DNA of 64,000 nt, from positions 1,550,001 through 1,614,000 of the forward strand of contig NZ_JAPPWA010000002.1 in NCBI RefSeq assembly GCF_029815055.1, read 5' to 3'. The notes under the pieces are model-generated. The model was not told the DNA's origin, ran no database searches, and worked only from the letters and a program-made list of their open reading frames with translations. This DNA comes from Ignatzschineria sp. RMDPL8A (GTDB lineage Bacteria > Pseudomonadota > Gammaproteobacteria > Cardiobacteriales > Wohlfahrtiimonadaceae). Below, piece by piece: positions 45,757-55,612 of the stretch. Each line of letters starts with the position of its first letter. Within the stretch, counting starts at the first letter, position 1. The translations under genes were made by a program, and so were the position numbers.

Positions 45757-48147
45757 ATGGTTATTATCGCTTTTTCCCTTCTTGCGAGTGCGCTCTGGCT
45801 AATCTTATCGCCCTACTCGCTTATGCTGACCTTAAGTTTCCTCGCACTTATTTTTATCATTCCGCTAGCGCTTTATTTGCAAACTCTAACACACTTCTCA
45901 ACCTCAGGATTTGCATCAAAAACACGGCACTACTCAGCTCTATTTATGATGATCGGGATGGCACTTGGTATTTCACTCTATCTACCGAGATTAATCGATT
46001 ATCAAAATGCTATTCATGAGGTTCACAAAAAAGTGAACACAGCGACGCGCTACCAATTTAAAGTGCTGAAAAATCCCACTCATTACGACCGATTAACCAT
46101 CGAAGTCCGCGCTAAAGACTCGCCGCTAAATGGAAAGAAGCTCTATCTTTCTCTCAATAATGCTCTATTAAAAGAGCAGATGCCGGCAAGTTCCATCCAT
46201 GAAGCAGAGCTTATCATTAATCCAATTAAAACAGTTCACCGCCCTAATAAACCTTACCGGAGACTTTACCTCCTTGCCAATGAGCTGATCGGTAGAGCGT
46301 CGCTCACGAATTCCGATGAACTGATCACACTTAAATCTGCCAACTCGGTTGAAACGATGAGAAACACTCTCTATCACTATTTTGACGGGTTAACCCAGTA
46401 CGAAAACCGCGCCTACTTTAGTGCGCTCACTGTCGGCATTACCGATTCACTGACTCAGCATGATTGGAATGTGCTGCGTAAAACTGGCACCATTCATCTC
46501 GTTTCGATTTCAGGCCTGCATCTAACCTTTGTGGCCTTTTGGAGCTTTCTAATTTTGCGCTATCTCATCGCACTCTTTAAACCCATACGTTTTGCCCCTT
46601 ATCAGCTAGCTGCCCTCCTTTCGATCGGCGTTGCCCTTTTTTATGCGCTCCTTGCCGGTCTCTCGCTTCCAACCGAGCGCGCGCTCTTAATGTACATCAT
46701 CGCGATGATCACGCTACTCTTGCACAGGCCGATTTTCCGCCTCCATACGCTTGCCATTACCTTTATTATTATGATGATGGTGATGCCCTTAGCGCTTCTT
46801 TCCATCGGTTTTTGGCTCTCATTTACTGCTGTTGCAATTTTAATTCTGCTCAGTCAATATCGCTGGGGCGTGATTAAAACGTTATTTTTAACGCAATTAA
46901 CCGTCAGCTTTTTCCTTATGCCGTTAACCGCCCATTTCTTTGGTGAAGTCTCACTCATTAGTCCACTGACGAACCTGCTCGCGATTCCTTGGACAACGCT
47001 CTATATTCTCCCAACGCTTCTTATCGGCACACTATTACTGCCCTTCGAGTTTTTATGGGGAATCTCGCTGAGCACGCCCTTTTTTACCATCACCAATCTC
47101 GCGCTTAGACTCTTTCGCTACGGACTTGATTATATGGTTATGCTTCCCTATAGTTCAGTTAAAACGCCCTATATTGCGCTTTTTCCAACGGTGATTTTAA
47201 CCCTGCTTCTCCTTTTAATTTTAAGGCGAAAGCGAGCTCACACCAGTAGATGGAATCCTTACAGAGGCCTCTCAATTCTCTATCCCATTCTCTGCTTAAT
47301 GATTCTTGTCGGCCATTATCTCCTTCCTAAAAAGACTAAAGAAGGACTCTATTTAATGCCGGTAGGTGAAGGCTTATCGGCGCTCGTTGTCACCGATGAG
47401 ATTACCTTTTTATACGATACGGGGCGGTATTTTCGCCAATTTGATCCCGGGCGGGATGTGATATTGCCAACGCTCAATCGCTTAAATATAAAAGCTCCCG
47501 ATGCCCTTATTTTAAGTCTCTACAATGGTCAGCACACAGGTGGAACGCGTTCGCTGTTAACCAAATATCCTCAAATACCTGTATTTGCCCACTCCTCTTT
47601 ATTAGCATGGACCGATGGAAGTCGGCATTGCCACGAGTTCCAACACGAATCTGAACGTCTCACCATTACCCCCATTAAGACGATCAAGAGCAGTTGTAGT
47701 TATTTTGTAAGAATGGAAAATGAGCTGATTATCCTCTTATCAGACCCCACAATACGGGAGTTTCGGAATCTCTCTATCGATCTCAATCAAGCGCTTTTTG
47801 AGCATCAAAATAAAAATGGTGATGCGCTCAATGTTACACTACTATTTCCTAAACAGGGGCAATCTCGCGGGTATACTGACTTCTATGCATGGAAAGAATT
47901 GGTTAAACATCATGATATTACCCTCCTATTTTCCACTCGAACCATTCATGAAGATTATTATAATCAGCCGGAACTTAAACCCTACTTTAATGCCTACGAT
48001 GGCATGCTTCGGTTACCTTTTAACGCATCTAAAACCGATTATTCTCGTGAAATAGATCAAGCGATCGATTGTCGCCGATTTTGGTGGATAGATTGCACAA
48101 ATAATACCCAAATACCCTGTAAATCAATCCTAAACAGCGTTAAGTGA
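45757..48147 (+). CDS. comEC: DNA internalization/competence protein ComEC
   Basis: A 796-residue polytopic protein forming the inner-membrane channel for transforming DNA. N-terminal hydrophobic segments and an OB-like DUF4131 region lead to the Competence domain, whose landmarks are ALTVGITDSLTQHDWNVLRKTGTIHLVSISGLHLTF and LLAGLSLPTERALLMY. A C-terminal metallo-beta-lactamase-like region begins at LYLMPVGEGLSALVV, but the metal motif expected as HxDxDH reads LYNGQHTGG, so it is probably not a nuclease. The ATG at 45757 is my choice, because the frame's earlier TTG sits inside a terminator stem; no good ribosome site is visible. Confidence 0.87.
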   Translation: MVIIAFSLLASALWLILSPYSLMLTLSFLALIFIIPLALYLQTLTHFSTSGFASKTRHYSALFMMIGMALGISLYLPRLIDYQNAIHEVHKKVNTATRYQFKVLKNPTHYDRLTIEVRAKDSPLNGKKLYLSLNNALLKEQMPASSIHEAELIINPIKTVHRPNKPYRRLYLLANELIGRASLTNSDELITLKSANSVETMRNTLYHYFDGLTQYENRAYFSALTVGITDSLTQHDWNVLRKTGTIHLVSISGLHLTFVAFWSFLILRYLIALFKPIRFAPYQLAALLSIGVALFYALLAGLSLPTERALLMYIIAMITLLLHRPIFRLHTLAITFIIMMMVMPLALLSIGFWLSFTAVAILILLSQYRWGVIKTLFLTQLTVSFFLMPLTAHFFGEVSLISPLTNLLAIPWTTLYILPTLLIGTLLLPFEFLWGISLSTPFFTITNLALRLFRYGLDYMVMLPYSSVKTPYIALFPTVILTLLLLLILRRKRAHTSRWNPYRGLSILYPILCLMILVGHYLLPKKTKEGLYLMPVGEGLSALVVTDEITFLYDTGRYFRQFDPGRDVILPTLNRLNIKAPDALILSLYNGQHTGGTRSLLTKYPQIPVFAHSSLLAWTDGSRHCHEFQHESERLTITPIKTIKSSCSYFVRMENELIILLSDPTIREFRNLSIDLNQALFEHQNKNGDALNVTLLFPKQGQSRGYTDFYAWKELVKHHDITLLFSTRTIHEDYYNQPELKPYFNAYDGMLRLPFNASKTDYSREIDQAIDCRRFWWIDCTNNTQIPCKSILNSVK

Positions 48148-48248
48148 CGGTAAACGGGGTTTAATTTTGGAAAACGCGCTACACATTCACTCCATGAATG
48201 GTAAAATAGCCCAATTATTTGCAAACAATAACAAAAAAAGAGAATTCC

Positions 48249-49061
48249 ATGAGGATATTATTAATCGATATTGGGAACACCACGTGCGATGCCAGAGCGT
48301 ACGACCCAAGCGATCAAAGCATCACTCCCCTGTTTCGCATCTTTAGCCGAAAACTCCTGATTAATGCACCGGCGCTATTGCAAGAACATGTCGGTGCGCT
48401 CAACGAGACTTTTAGCAAGATTATCTACGTCTCTGTTGTGCCGGAGCTCAATGATCTTGTGCGTGATTTAGGGCGCTCGCTCTCGATTGAAGTGATTAAT
48501 ATCCGTAATGATATCGCCTTTGATCAATCGCCCTTTAAGCTTAAAAATATCCATCTGCTTGGCGCCGATTTTGTGGCCAACTATTTTGGATTTATGGCGC
48601 ATTATCCGTGCCGAAATGTGGCGATTGTCGCTCTTGGTTCAGCGACGACGATTTTTCTCATTCAAGAGGGGAATTTTGTTGGAACGACCATCTCTCCCGG
48701 CGTGACTTTTAGTTTAGAAGCGCTCTTAAGTAATGCCTCCTTACTTGAGCAGATGGATTATCAAATGATTCCGGAAACACTTGGGAAAAATACCTTTGAA
48801 TCGATCTCAATTGGCTCCATTAAAGGTCATTACCATATGATTATGGGGCTCATTGGGGAGATGAAAGAGGAGTATCGTATCGATAAAATTCTCTTTACTG
48901 GAGGCAATGCCCGTTTTTACGAAGAGCGCTGTGAAAAAGAGGGGGTTTTGATCGATGAAGAGCTCATTTTTAAGGGGTTAATCAATCTTTATGAGGCAAA
49001 AGGTCGCCTTCCCGCACCGCCGAAAAAGCCCCAATTAAACGAGACGCAAATAACGGAATAA
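48249..49061 (+). CDS. coaX: CoaX-like type III pantothenate kinase, divergent
   Basis: A 270-residue ASKHA-fold protein. The first phosphate motif LLIDIGNTTCDAR is intact and the last FTGGNARFYEE is recognisable. Two central motifs are altered: the usual GxDRW reads LLGADFVANY, and the usual D-hydrophobic-GTAxTxD reads VALGSATTIFLI, so the conserved Arg and two Asp residues are missing. Type III kinases phosphorylate pantothenate as the first CoA step; this protein may be inactive or have another role. The start at 48249 follows AGAGAA. It precedes lpxK by 42 bases. Confidence 0.78.
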   Translation: MRILLIDIGNTTCDARAYDPSDQSITPLFRIFSRKLLINAPALLQEHVGALNETFSKIIYVSVVPELNDLVRDLGRSLSIEVINIRNDIAFDQSPFKLKNIHLLGADFVANYFGFMAHYPCRNVAIVALGSATTIFLIQEGNFVGTTISPGVTFSLEALLSNASLLEQMDYQMIPETLGKNTFESISIGSIKGHYHMIMGLIGEMKEEYRIDKILFTGGNARFYEERCEKEGVLIDEELIFKGLINLYEAKGRLPAPPKKPQLNETQITE

Positions 49062-49103
49062 TTTCTACTCCATTTTGAAGGTTCCGTGCTAAAATAGTGC
49101 CTT

Positions 49104-50114
49104 ATGAAGACCCCTAAATTTTGGCAACAACGCACGCTTTGGAGTTATCTATTCCTACCGCTCGCGCTTCTCTATCGTGGGATTGCGTCGCTTGACCGTT
49201 CCATTAAATTAAAAAAGATGCAAACACTGCCACGTCCGGTGATCGTGGTGGGCAATATTAATTTAGGGGGCACAGGGAAAACGCCGGTGACCATTACGCT
49301 CGTCAATCGCTTTAAAGCACGCGGTTTTAATGTCGGTGTATTATCGCGAGGCTATGGCCGTAAAACCGATGCGCTTCTCATTGCAGATACCCATCATAGC
49401 GCAAGCGATCTTGGCGATGAGCCCTACTTAATTTACCAAAAAACAGGCGTTCCTCTGGCGGTTCACCGTAATCGATATGAGGCCGGAGTCGCGCTCTTAA
49501 AACAGCATCCTGAGATCGATCTTTTTATTTGCGATGATGGGCTACAGCACCATATTTTGCACCGCGATCTTGAGATTGGGGTTGTTGGAAAACAAGGCTT
49601 TGGCAATGAGCTAGGATTTCCTGCAGGTCCGCTGCGTGAACCGATTTCACGATTGAACAAAGTAAATTTTATTATCAATAATAGTGGGAATTTGGATCTA
49701 AAAAAATACGATTTCATCCCGCCTCAATTTACGCTTCAAAGTGTGTTAAATGAAGCGATTAACCTTAAAACCGGGAAGGCAAAACCCCTCTCTCATTGGC
49801 AAAACCAAGGCGTTTCTGCCATTGCTGGCATTGCGTATCCTGAGCATTTTTTCGCCATGTTACGCGATCATAACATCGATGTGATGGGATATGGATTTCC
49901 CGATCATCACCATTTTACAAAAAAGGATCTCGCCGCCCTTGATACGCCGCTCTTCATGACTGAAAAAGACGCGGTCAAATGTCAAGATTTAGCGCTTGAT
50001 TTAGACAATGCATGGAAAGTGCCCCTTGAAACAACTTTACCGGAGGCGCTGATTGATGCGATCTTAAAAACCCTTAATTTAGACGTGAAACCAAATAGCA
50101 AAACCCACGTTTAG
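49104..50114 (+). CDS. lpxK: Tetraacyldisaccharide 4'-kinase
   Basis: A 336-residue inner-membrane-associated kinase that phosphorylates the lipid A precursor, marking an outer-membrane organism. An N-terminal amphipathic region (LWSYLFLPLALLYRGIASL) is followed by the P-loop VGNINLGGTGKTP, LSRGYGRK, DLGDEPYLIYQ and FICDDGLQHHILHRDLEI. The C-terminal ends with FMTEKDAVKC. The usual partner msbA is not adjacent. It is 42 bases downstream of coaX. Confidence 0.96.
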   Translation: MKTPKFWQQRTLWSYLFLPLALLYRGIASLDRSIKLKKMQTLPRPVIVVGNINLGGTGKTPVTITLVNRFKARGFNVGVLSRGYGRKTDALLIADTHHSASDLGDEPYLIYQKTGVPLAVHRNRYEAGVALLKQHPEIDLFICDDGLQHHILHRDLEIGVVGKQGFGNELGFPAGPLREPISRLNKVNFIINNSGNLDLKKYDFIPPQFTLQSVLNEAINLKTGKAKPLSHWQNQGVSAIAGIAYPEHFFAMLRDHNIDVMGYGFPDHHHFTKKDLAALDTPLFMTEKDAVKCQDLALDLDNAWKVPLETTLPEALIDAILKTLNLDVKPNSKTHV

Positions 50115-50253
50115 CGCATCTCTACTATGCTTTAGATAGAAAATCGATCCTATAAAAACAACTTAAGAATAACAAAGCGTGAGCGCAATAGACAAATAAA
50201 TTAAACCCGCTCCGCTCAACGGGGATCTAACATCCCATGAGGAAACCAATATA

Positions 50254-52647
50254 ATGAGTCAAAACGACCCAAAAACAGACGAATATTTCATTCGATTTAA
50301 AGAAAATGACCCTGAGTATGCCGTTCAGGTTGAACAATATGGCAAAGCGATTCCGAGTCGCGATTTTATTTTAGAACTCCTTGAATTTTACCAAAGTTTA
50401 GATCGCACGATCGATTTTGATGGAGTGAGCCGTGCCTTTAAACTCCGCAAAGTGTGGGAGCTTGATGCGCTTGAAAACCGCTTAAATGCGATGATTCGCC
50501 AAGGACAGATCTATCTCAATCAGCACGATCAGATCAAAAAAGTTGATCCCTCAGAGCCGATTGAAGGGATTGTTCAAGGAAAAGCGGAAGGCTTTGGTTA
50601 TCTTGATCCGATCGATCCCGACGGGAAAGGTAAGCGCGAAGATTCGCTCTTTATTCCGCCCTATGAGATGGAATATCTTCTCCATAATGACCGCGTGAAA
50701 GCGCTTCCCCTTGGCACCGATCGTCGGGGTCGTCGCATTGCAAAAATTACCGAGATTGTGGAGCGCGGCTTTACCGAGTTTTTCGCCCGAGTACATCGTG
50801 AAGAAGGGAGCTATATTTTAGTGCCTGAAAATCGCGACATCTCGCAACACTTTTTAGTCCCGCAAGATTCCGATAAATTGCAAGCAAAGCATCTCGATAT
50901 TGTCCGCGCGAAAGTGACGCAATATCCCGATAAAAATATGATTGCCATGGCGGAAATTGTTGAAGTTTTTGGCGATACCGCAACCGTGGATATCGAAATT
51001 GAACAAGCGCTCCTTGAGCACAATATTCCCAATATTTTCTCGGCAGAAGTGGAATATGAGGTGAGTAAAATCCCTAATAAAGTGCTCGAAAGTGAACATG
51101 AGGGACGCAAGGATTATCGCGATCTACCGCTTGTCACCATCGATGGCATTACCGCCCGCGACTTTGACGATGCGGTCTATTGTAAGCCGATTAAAGATGG
51201 CTATCGCCTCTATGTTGCCATTGCGGATGTGTCGCACTATGCGCGCCGTGGCTCTGCGATTGATAAAGAAGCGCACCTTCGCGGAACGTCAGTTTATTTC
51301 CCGCGTAAAGTGGTGCCGATGTTGCACCGCGATCTCTCCAATGGTATCTGCTCGCTCAACCCTGATGTCGATCGTTTAGCGATGGTGGCTGAGCTCGATA
51401 TCGACCATAATGGTGAGCTACAAAACTATCATTTTTACGAAGGTGTGATGCGTTCTCATGCGCGCCTTACCTACGATCTGGTCTTCGATATTATTAGTGG
51501 TGATGAGCTTCTACGTGAAAGCTATAAAGAGCTCACGCCCGATCTCGATAATCTCTACAATCTTTTTAAAGTATTGCGTAAACAGCGTGAAAAACGCGGT
51601 GCGCTCGACTTTGAAACTGTGGAAACACTTATCTTATATGATGAAGAGGGACACATTGAAAAGATCGTTCCCGATTCCCGTAACGATGCGCATAAAATCA
51701 TTGAAGAGTGCATGATTACTGCGAATATCGCTGCGGCAAAATTCTTAGAAAAGCTTGAGATTAACGGACTCTATCGAGTGCATAATACGCCCGATCCTGC
51801 GAAACTTGGCCAGCTCCGTTCCTTCTTAAAAGAGTTTAATATCGGTCTTGGCGGAGGTGAAAACCCCTCACCACTCGATTTCTCTCGCGCTCTTGAAGCG
51901 GCCAAAGAGAAAAATGAATTTGAGATGATTCAAACGGTCATGCTCCGTTCGCTCTCGCAAGCGGTGTATCAGCCGGAAAATAGTGGGCACTTTGGGCTCT
52001 CATTAAGCCACTATGCGCACTTTACCTCGCCCATTCGCCGTTATCCTGACCTTTTAGTCCACCGCGCGATTAAACATATTATTCGCAAACGGGATAAAAA
52101 TGAGTTCTATAACGATGCTGAAATGATCGCGCTTGGCGAGCATTGCTCAATGACTGAACGCCGCGCTGAAGATGCGGAACGCGATGTGATTGCATGGCTT
52201 AAAGCAAGCTATATGCAAAACTTCATTGGCGATGAATTTGAAGGCCATATCACCGGCGTTACCAATTTCGGGCTCTTTATTGAGCTTGAGGATATCTTTA
52301 TTGAAGGGCTCGTTCATATCTCCCAAATGGATGGCGATTTCTTCATTTACGATGAGATTAAACACCGCCTGATGGGCGAACATACCGGTTTCCAATATCG
52401 TCTCAATGATAAAGTTAAAATCCGTGTGGTTGAAGCCAATCCTGAAACAAAACACATTGACTTTACCCTCTTATCTCCGGTGATTGGTGGCGATAAAAAT
52501 AGTGGTAAAAATGCAGGCAGTCGCCCACCGCGTCGCCGTTCTAATAACGATTCGAAAGGTCATCGCGGGAAATCTAATTCCGTTCGTAAAAAAAATGATC
52601 GTACGGATAAAAAGAGCCGTCGCAATCGTCGTAAAAAACGCCGTTAA
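50254..52647 (+). CDS. rnr: Ribonuclease R
   Basis: A 797-residue 3'-5' exoribonuclease that degrades structured RNA. It has an N-terminal helix-turn-helix region (IPSRDFILELLEFYQ), cold-shock-like OB domains (VQGKAEGFGYLDPIDPDG), the RNB catalytic block ITARDFDDAVYCK followed by SVYFPRKVVPMLHRDLSNGICSLN, an S1 domain (GEFEGHITG-type, here EFEGHITGVTNFGLFIELED) and a very basic C-terminal tail (RRNRRKKRR). It is followed by dinB 28 bases later; rlmB, a common neighbour, is absent. Confidence 0.96.
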   Translation: MSQNDPKTDEYFIRFKENDPEYAVQVEQYGKAIPSRDFILELLEFYQSLDRTIDFDGVSRAFKLRKVWELDALENRLNAMIRQGQIYLNQHDQIKKVDPSEPIEGIVQGKAEGFGYLDPIDPDGKGKREDSLFIPPYEMEYLLHNDRVKALPLGTDRRGRRIAKITEIVERGFTEFFARVHREEGSYILVPENRDISQHFLVPQDSDKLQAKHLDIVRAKVTQYPDKNMIAMAEIVEVFGDTATVDIEIEQALLEHNIPNIFSAEVEYEVSKIPNKVLESEHEGRKDYRDLPLVTIDGITARDFDDAVYCKPIKDGYRLYVAIADVSHYARRGSAIDKEAHLRGTSVYFPRKVVPMLHRDLSNGICSLNPDVDRLAMVAELDIDHNGELQNYHFYEGVMRSHARLTYDLVFDIISGDELLRESYKELTPDLDNLYNLFKVLRKQREKRGALDFETVETLILYDEEGHIEKIVPDSRNDAHKIIEECMITANIAAAKFLEKLEINGLYRVHNTPDPAKLGQLRSFLKEFNIGLGGGENPSPLDFSRALEAAKEKNEFEMIQTVMLRSLSQAVYQPENSGHFGLSLSHYAHFTSPIRRYPDLLVHRAIKHIIRKRDKNEFYNDAEMIALGEHCSMTERRAEDAERDVIAWLKASYMQNFIGDEFEGHITGVTNFGLFIELEDIFIEGLVHISQMDGDFFIYDEIKHRLMGEHTGFQYRLNDKVKIRVVEANPETKHIDFTLLSPVIGGDKNSGKNAGSRPPRRRSNNDSKGHRGKSNSVRKKNDRTDKKSRRNRRKKRR

Positions 52648-52675
52648 TGCGTAAATATTAAAGGAGATCGCTGCT

Positions 52676-53773
52676 GTGACTATTGAGTATCGTAAAATTA
52701 TTCATATCGATATGGATGCATTTTACGCCTCAATTGAGCAGCGCGATCATCTCGAGTATCGCGGCAAACCCGTTGCCGTTGGCGGGAAATCGAATCGCGG
52801 CGTGGTGGCTGCTGCAAGTTACGAGGCGCGCCAATTTGGGGTTCATTCCGCGATGCCTATGCGTACGGCGCTGCAAAAATGCCCTGATCTTATTGTGGTA
52901 AAGCCGCGATTTGAGCTCTACCGCGCCATCTCTCAATCGATTCGTGACATTTTCCATGAGTATACCGATCTCGTTGAACCGCTCTCGTTAGATGAGGCGT
53001 TTTTAGATGTGACCGACAATTTCCATCAAATTGAGCTTGGCATGGATGTGGCCCTTGAGATTAAACGGCGCATTAAAGAAACCCTCAATCTCACCGCTTC
53101 CGCCGGTGTCTCTTATAATAAATTTCTTGCCAAAATCGCGTCTGATGTTCGTAAGCCCGATGGTCTTTTTGTGCTTCATCCACTCAATGCCCCGCGCTTT
53201 GTCGAGGCGCTCCCCATTGAAGATTTTTTTGGTGTTGGTGCCGTAACTGCAAAAAAAATGCATGCCCTTGGCATTAAAACCGGCAAAGATCTTAAAGCCT
53301 GGAATGAAGAGGCGCTGATTCGTGAATTTGGTAAGGCGGGACACAGCTATTATCTCTACGCCCGCGCGATTGATGATCGGCCTGTCAACCCGAATCGAAT
53401 TCGTAAATCTGTTGGCGTTGAAGAGACTTTCTTAAACGATCTTAACAGCCATGATGAGGTAGTCGATCTCCTTAAAATGATTCACGCCGAGCTAATTCGT
53501 CGTTGCCGAAAGCATGATTTTCGCGGACGTACGCTCACTCTTAAAATTAAATACTATAACTTTAAGCAGATTACCCGAAGCCGCACCGTCAATTTTGATC
53601 TCAACACCGAAGAGCATTTTATCTGGCCCCTTGCCCTTGAGCTGTTATCAGAAGTGCGTGAGCATCGGCGCATTCGGTTAATGGGCCTCACTCTTCACAA
53701 TAGCGATGAAGAAAAGCATGAGCTTAACAATGAGCTCAATCAGCAAACCCTTCCATTTCATACTCTCGCTTAA
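52676..53773 (+). CDS. dinB: DNA polymerase IV
   Basis: A 365-residue Y-family translesion polymerase. Catalytic motifs are IIHIDMDAFYASIEQRD and the SLDEAFLDVTD acidic pair; the steric region RGVVAAASYEARQFGVHSAMPMRTA and the HhH segment FFGVGAVTAKKMHALGIKTGKDLK follow, and the little finger ends with LMGLTLHN. The end lacks a clear QLxLF clamp motif, but NQQTLPF at the C-terminus could serve. The GTG start follows AAAGGAG. No LexA box was seen; it likely shares the rnr transcript. Confidence 0.95.
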   Translation: MTIEYRKIIHIDMDAFYASIEQRDHLEYRGKPVAVGGKSNRGVVAAASYEARQFGVHSAMPMRTALQKCPDLIVVKPRFELYRAISQSIRDIFHEYTDLVEPLSLDEAFLDVTDNFHQIELGMDVALEIKRRIKETLNLTASAGVSYNKFLAKIASDVRKPDGLFVLHPLNAPRFVEALPIEDFFGVGAVTAKKMHALGIKTGKDLKAWNEEALIREFGKAGHSYYLYARAIDDRPVNPNRIRKSVGVEETFLNDLNSHDEVVDLLKMIHAELIRRCRKHDFRGRTLTLKIKYYNFKQITRSRTVNFDLNTEEHFIWPLALELLSEVREHRRIRLMGLTLHNSDEEKHELNNELNQQTLPFHTLA

Positions 53774-53902
53774 TTGCCCACTCTCCTCTATCCTCTTTCC
53801 CCTTACCCATCAAGGGATCTTCGAACACACTTGCAGTTTATTCCTCAGCTGATTATGATGAATTAATGGTGGTTACCAATAAAAATAAGGAGTGAGTTCA
53901 CG

Positions 53903-54673
53903 ATGCAAACGATCCCTAAAAATCAGTTCAAGCTTAATCTACATGAAAAAACGATCCAAATAGGTGCGCGTTTAGGGCTTGCCGACGGCACAACCGCAGA
54001 TATCGCAGCGCACAGCGGATTTGATTGGCTCTTAATTGATGCCGAGCATGGCCCCAATGATCTCAAAGCAATTTTAGAACAGATTCGCATTATTGAAGGG
54101 CATCATAATGTGAGCTCTGTCGTTCGTTTACCGGCAGCGGATCCTATTACGATGAAACGAATCCTAAATATTGGCGCGCAATCGGTGATGGTGCCGATGA
54201 TTGAGAGTAAAACGGAAGCTGAAGCGATGGTAAAAGCGGTGCATTACCCGCCCAAAGGCGTTCGTGGCGTAGCGGGAAATATTTCTCGCGCCTCTCGTTG
54301 GGGGGATATTCCCAATTATCTCCTCCATGCTGAAGAAGAAATTGCACTGATTTTACAAGTGGAAACGGTGGAAGGACTCGATGCACTCGATGAGATTTTA
54401 TCCGTGAAAGGCATCGACGGAATTTTTATTGGCCCAGCAGATTTAAGTGCCTCGATGGGCTATTGCAGCCATCCTGATCACCCGAAAGTCCAAGCGGTGA
54501 TCCATGATGCTATTTTAAAAATTCGTAAAGCCGGTCTCCCCGTTGGGCTGATTCATAATGATCCGGTGTTTATTAAACATTATATGCACATTGGCGCCTC
54601 CTTTATGATTGTTTGCAGCGACGCTTCAACGCTCCGCCGTGCCTATCAAGAGATTTTAGAAGAATACGAATAA
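53903..54673 (+). CDS. HpcH/HpaI-family aldolase
   Basis: A 256-residue class II pyruvate aldolase of the HpaI/GarL type: IGARLGLADGTTADIAAHSGFDWLLIDAEHGPND at the N-terminus, VVRLPAADPITMKRILNIGAQSVMVPMI, the catalytic Arg in PPKGVRGV, and the metal ligands in LILQVETVEGL and GIFIGPADLSASMGY. The family cleaves 2-keto-3-deoxy acids to pyruvate and an aldehyde. No catabolic operon surrounds it, so the substrate is open. An AAGGAGTG ribosome site precedes the ATG. Confidence 0.92.
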   Translation: MQTIPKNQFKLNLHEKTIQIGARLGLADGTTADIAAHSGFDWLLIDAEHGPNDLKAILEQIRIIEGHHNVSSVVRLPAADPITMKRILNIGAQSVMVPMIESKTEAEAMVKAVHYPPKGVRGVAGNISRASRWGDIPNYLLHAEEEIALILQVETVEGLDALDEILSVKGIDGIFIGPADLSASMGYCSHPDHPKVQAVIHDAILKIRKAGLPVGLIHNDPVFIKHYMHIGASFMIVCSDASTLRRAYQEILEEYE

Positions 54674-54684
54674 CGCCCATAAAA

Positions 54685-54726
54685 AAGCCCCGCTATATCG
54701 ATCTCAATCGAATAATAACGGGGCTT
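54685..54726. terminator. Bidirectional terminator between the aldolase and metQ genes
   Basis: AAGCCCCG at 54685-54692 pairs with CGGGGCTT at 54719-54726, with a smaller inner hairpin (ATCGAT/ATCGAAT region). The minus-strand side has six T residues, so it is best suited to ending the metI-metQ transcript. Confidence 0.85.
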
Positions 54727-54750
54727 ATGGAGTGATTGTTTTAATTTTTT

Positions 54751-55602
54751 CTATTCTTTATCCCAAATCTGCGGATATTTATACCCTGCAAAACGTTTTG
54801 CTGCATACGCTTTAAACGCCTCTGAGTTATAGGCATTTTCAACCGCTTCTACCCAAGGCCTTCCTAAATCTGAGCGTTTAATAGCCGCCCAATTAATAAA
54901 GGTAAATCCGCCTTCGGTATAGAGCGCATCGGTAAAGGAAATTCCTGAACTTGCTGCATAGTTACCCGGAATAATGGCAAAATCCACATCATCACGGGAG
55001 CGCGGAATTTGCGCCGCTTCAAGCTCAATTAATTCAACCTCATAATTAAATTGCTTAATATCGCGTTTTGATGCTTTAAGCTGATCGATGCCCTCATTTA
55101 AGGTAATAATCCCCATCTCATCGAGCATCATTAAGGTGCGCGCAAAGTTACTTGGATCATTTGCTACAGAAAAGGTCAATTTCCGTTTGCCAAGCTCATC
55201 AAGGCTTTTGCCTTTCCCGGTGTAAACCCCTAAAGGCCCGGTTGGCACTTGAAAAAGCTCCACTAAATCGAGATTATTCGACGTTTTAAACGCATCCAAA
55301 TAAGGTTTATGTTGGAAGACATTAATGTCGATCGAACCTTCGGCTAATGCACGATTGGGCTGCACATAATCGGTAAACTCAACGAGCTTTATAGTGTAAC
55401 CATCTTTCGCCATCTCAGGCTGAATGAACTCTTTGACCATATCGCCAAAGTCACCGACGGTTGTACCGATCACAATGGTTTTCTTCTCAGATGCCCCGCT
55501 CGCATCCTCTTTAGACGCGCCGGTTGCTGCATCATCAGAACAGGCAGTCGCAAGGAGTGCAAACGAGAGAAGTGCTGCCCAGCGGGTAATAATTGCTTTC
55601 AT
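54751..55602 (-). CDS. metQ: MetQ/NlpA-family methionine-binding lipoprotein (second copy)
   Basis: A 283-residue substrate-binding lipoprotein with a lipobox ending ALLATAC and then the MetQ domain: VIGTTVGDFGDMVKEFI, VEFTDYVQPNRALAEGSIDINVFQHKPYL, NDPSNFARTLMML, and the C-terminal YNSEAFKAYAAKRFAGYKYP. It delivers methionine (or a related compound) to MetI. It follows a paralogous metQ 10 bases away, and both are similar over their full length, suggesting tandem duplication with altered specificity. It ends at a strong terminator. Confidence 0.93.
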   Translation of the reverse strand: MKAIITRWAALLSFALLATACSDDAATGASKEDASGASEKKTIVIGTTVGDFGDMVKEFIQPEMAKDGYTIKLVEFTDYVQPNRALAEGSIDINVFQHKPYLDAFKTSNNLDLVELFQVPTGPLGVYTGKGKSLDELGKRKLTFSVANDPSNFARTLMMLDEMGIITLNEGIDQLKASKRDIKQFNYEVELIELEAAQIPRSRDDVDFAIIPGNYAASSGISFTDALYTEGGFTFINWAAIKRSDLGRPWVEAVENAYNSEAFKAYAAKRFAGYKYPQIWDKE

Positions 55603-55612
55603 TATAGACCTC

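Noticed and set aside
50190-50225. CCCG/CGGG hairpin upstream of rnr as a regulatory element
   Set aside because: The stem is only four pairs with a ten-base loop, easily explained by chance.
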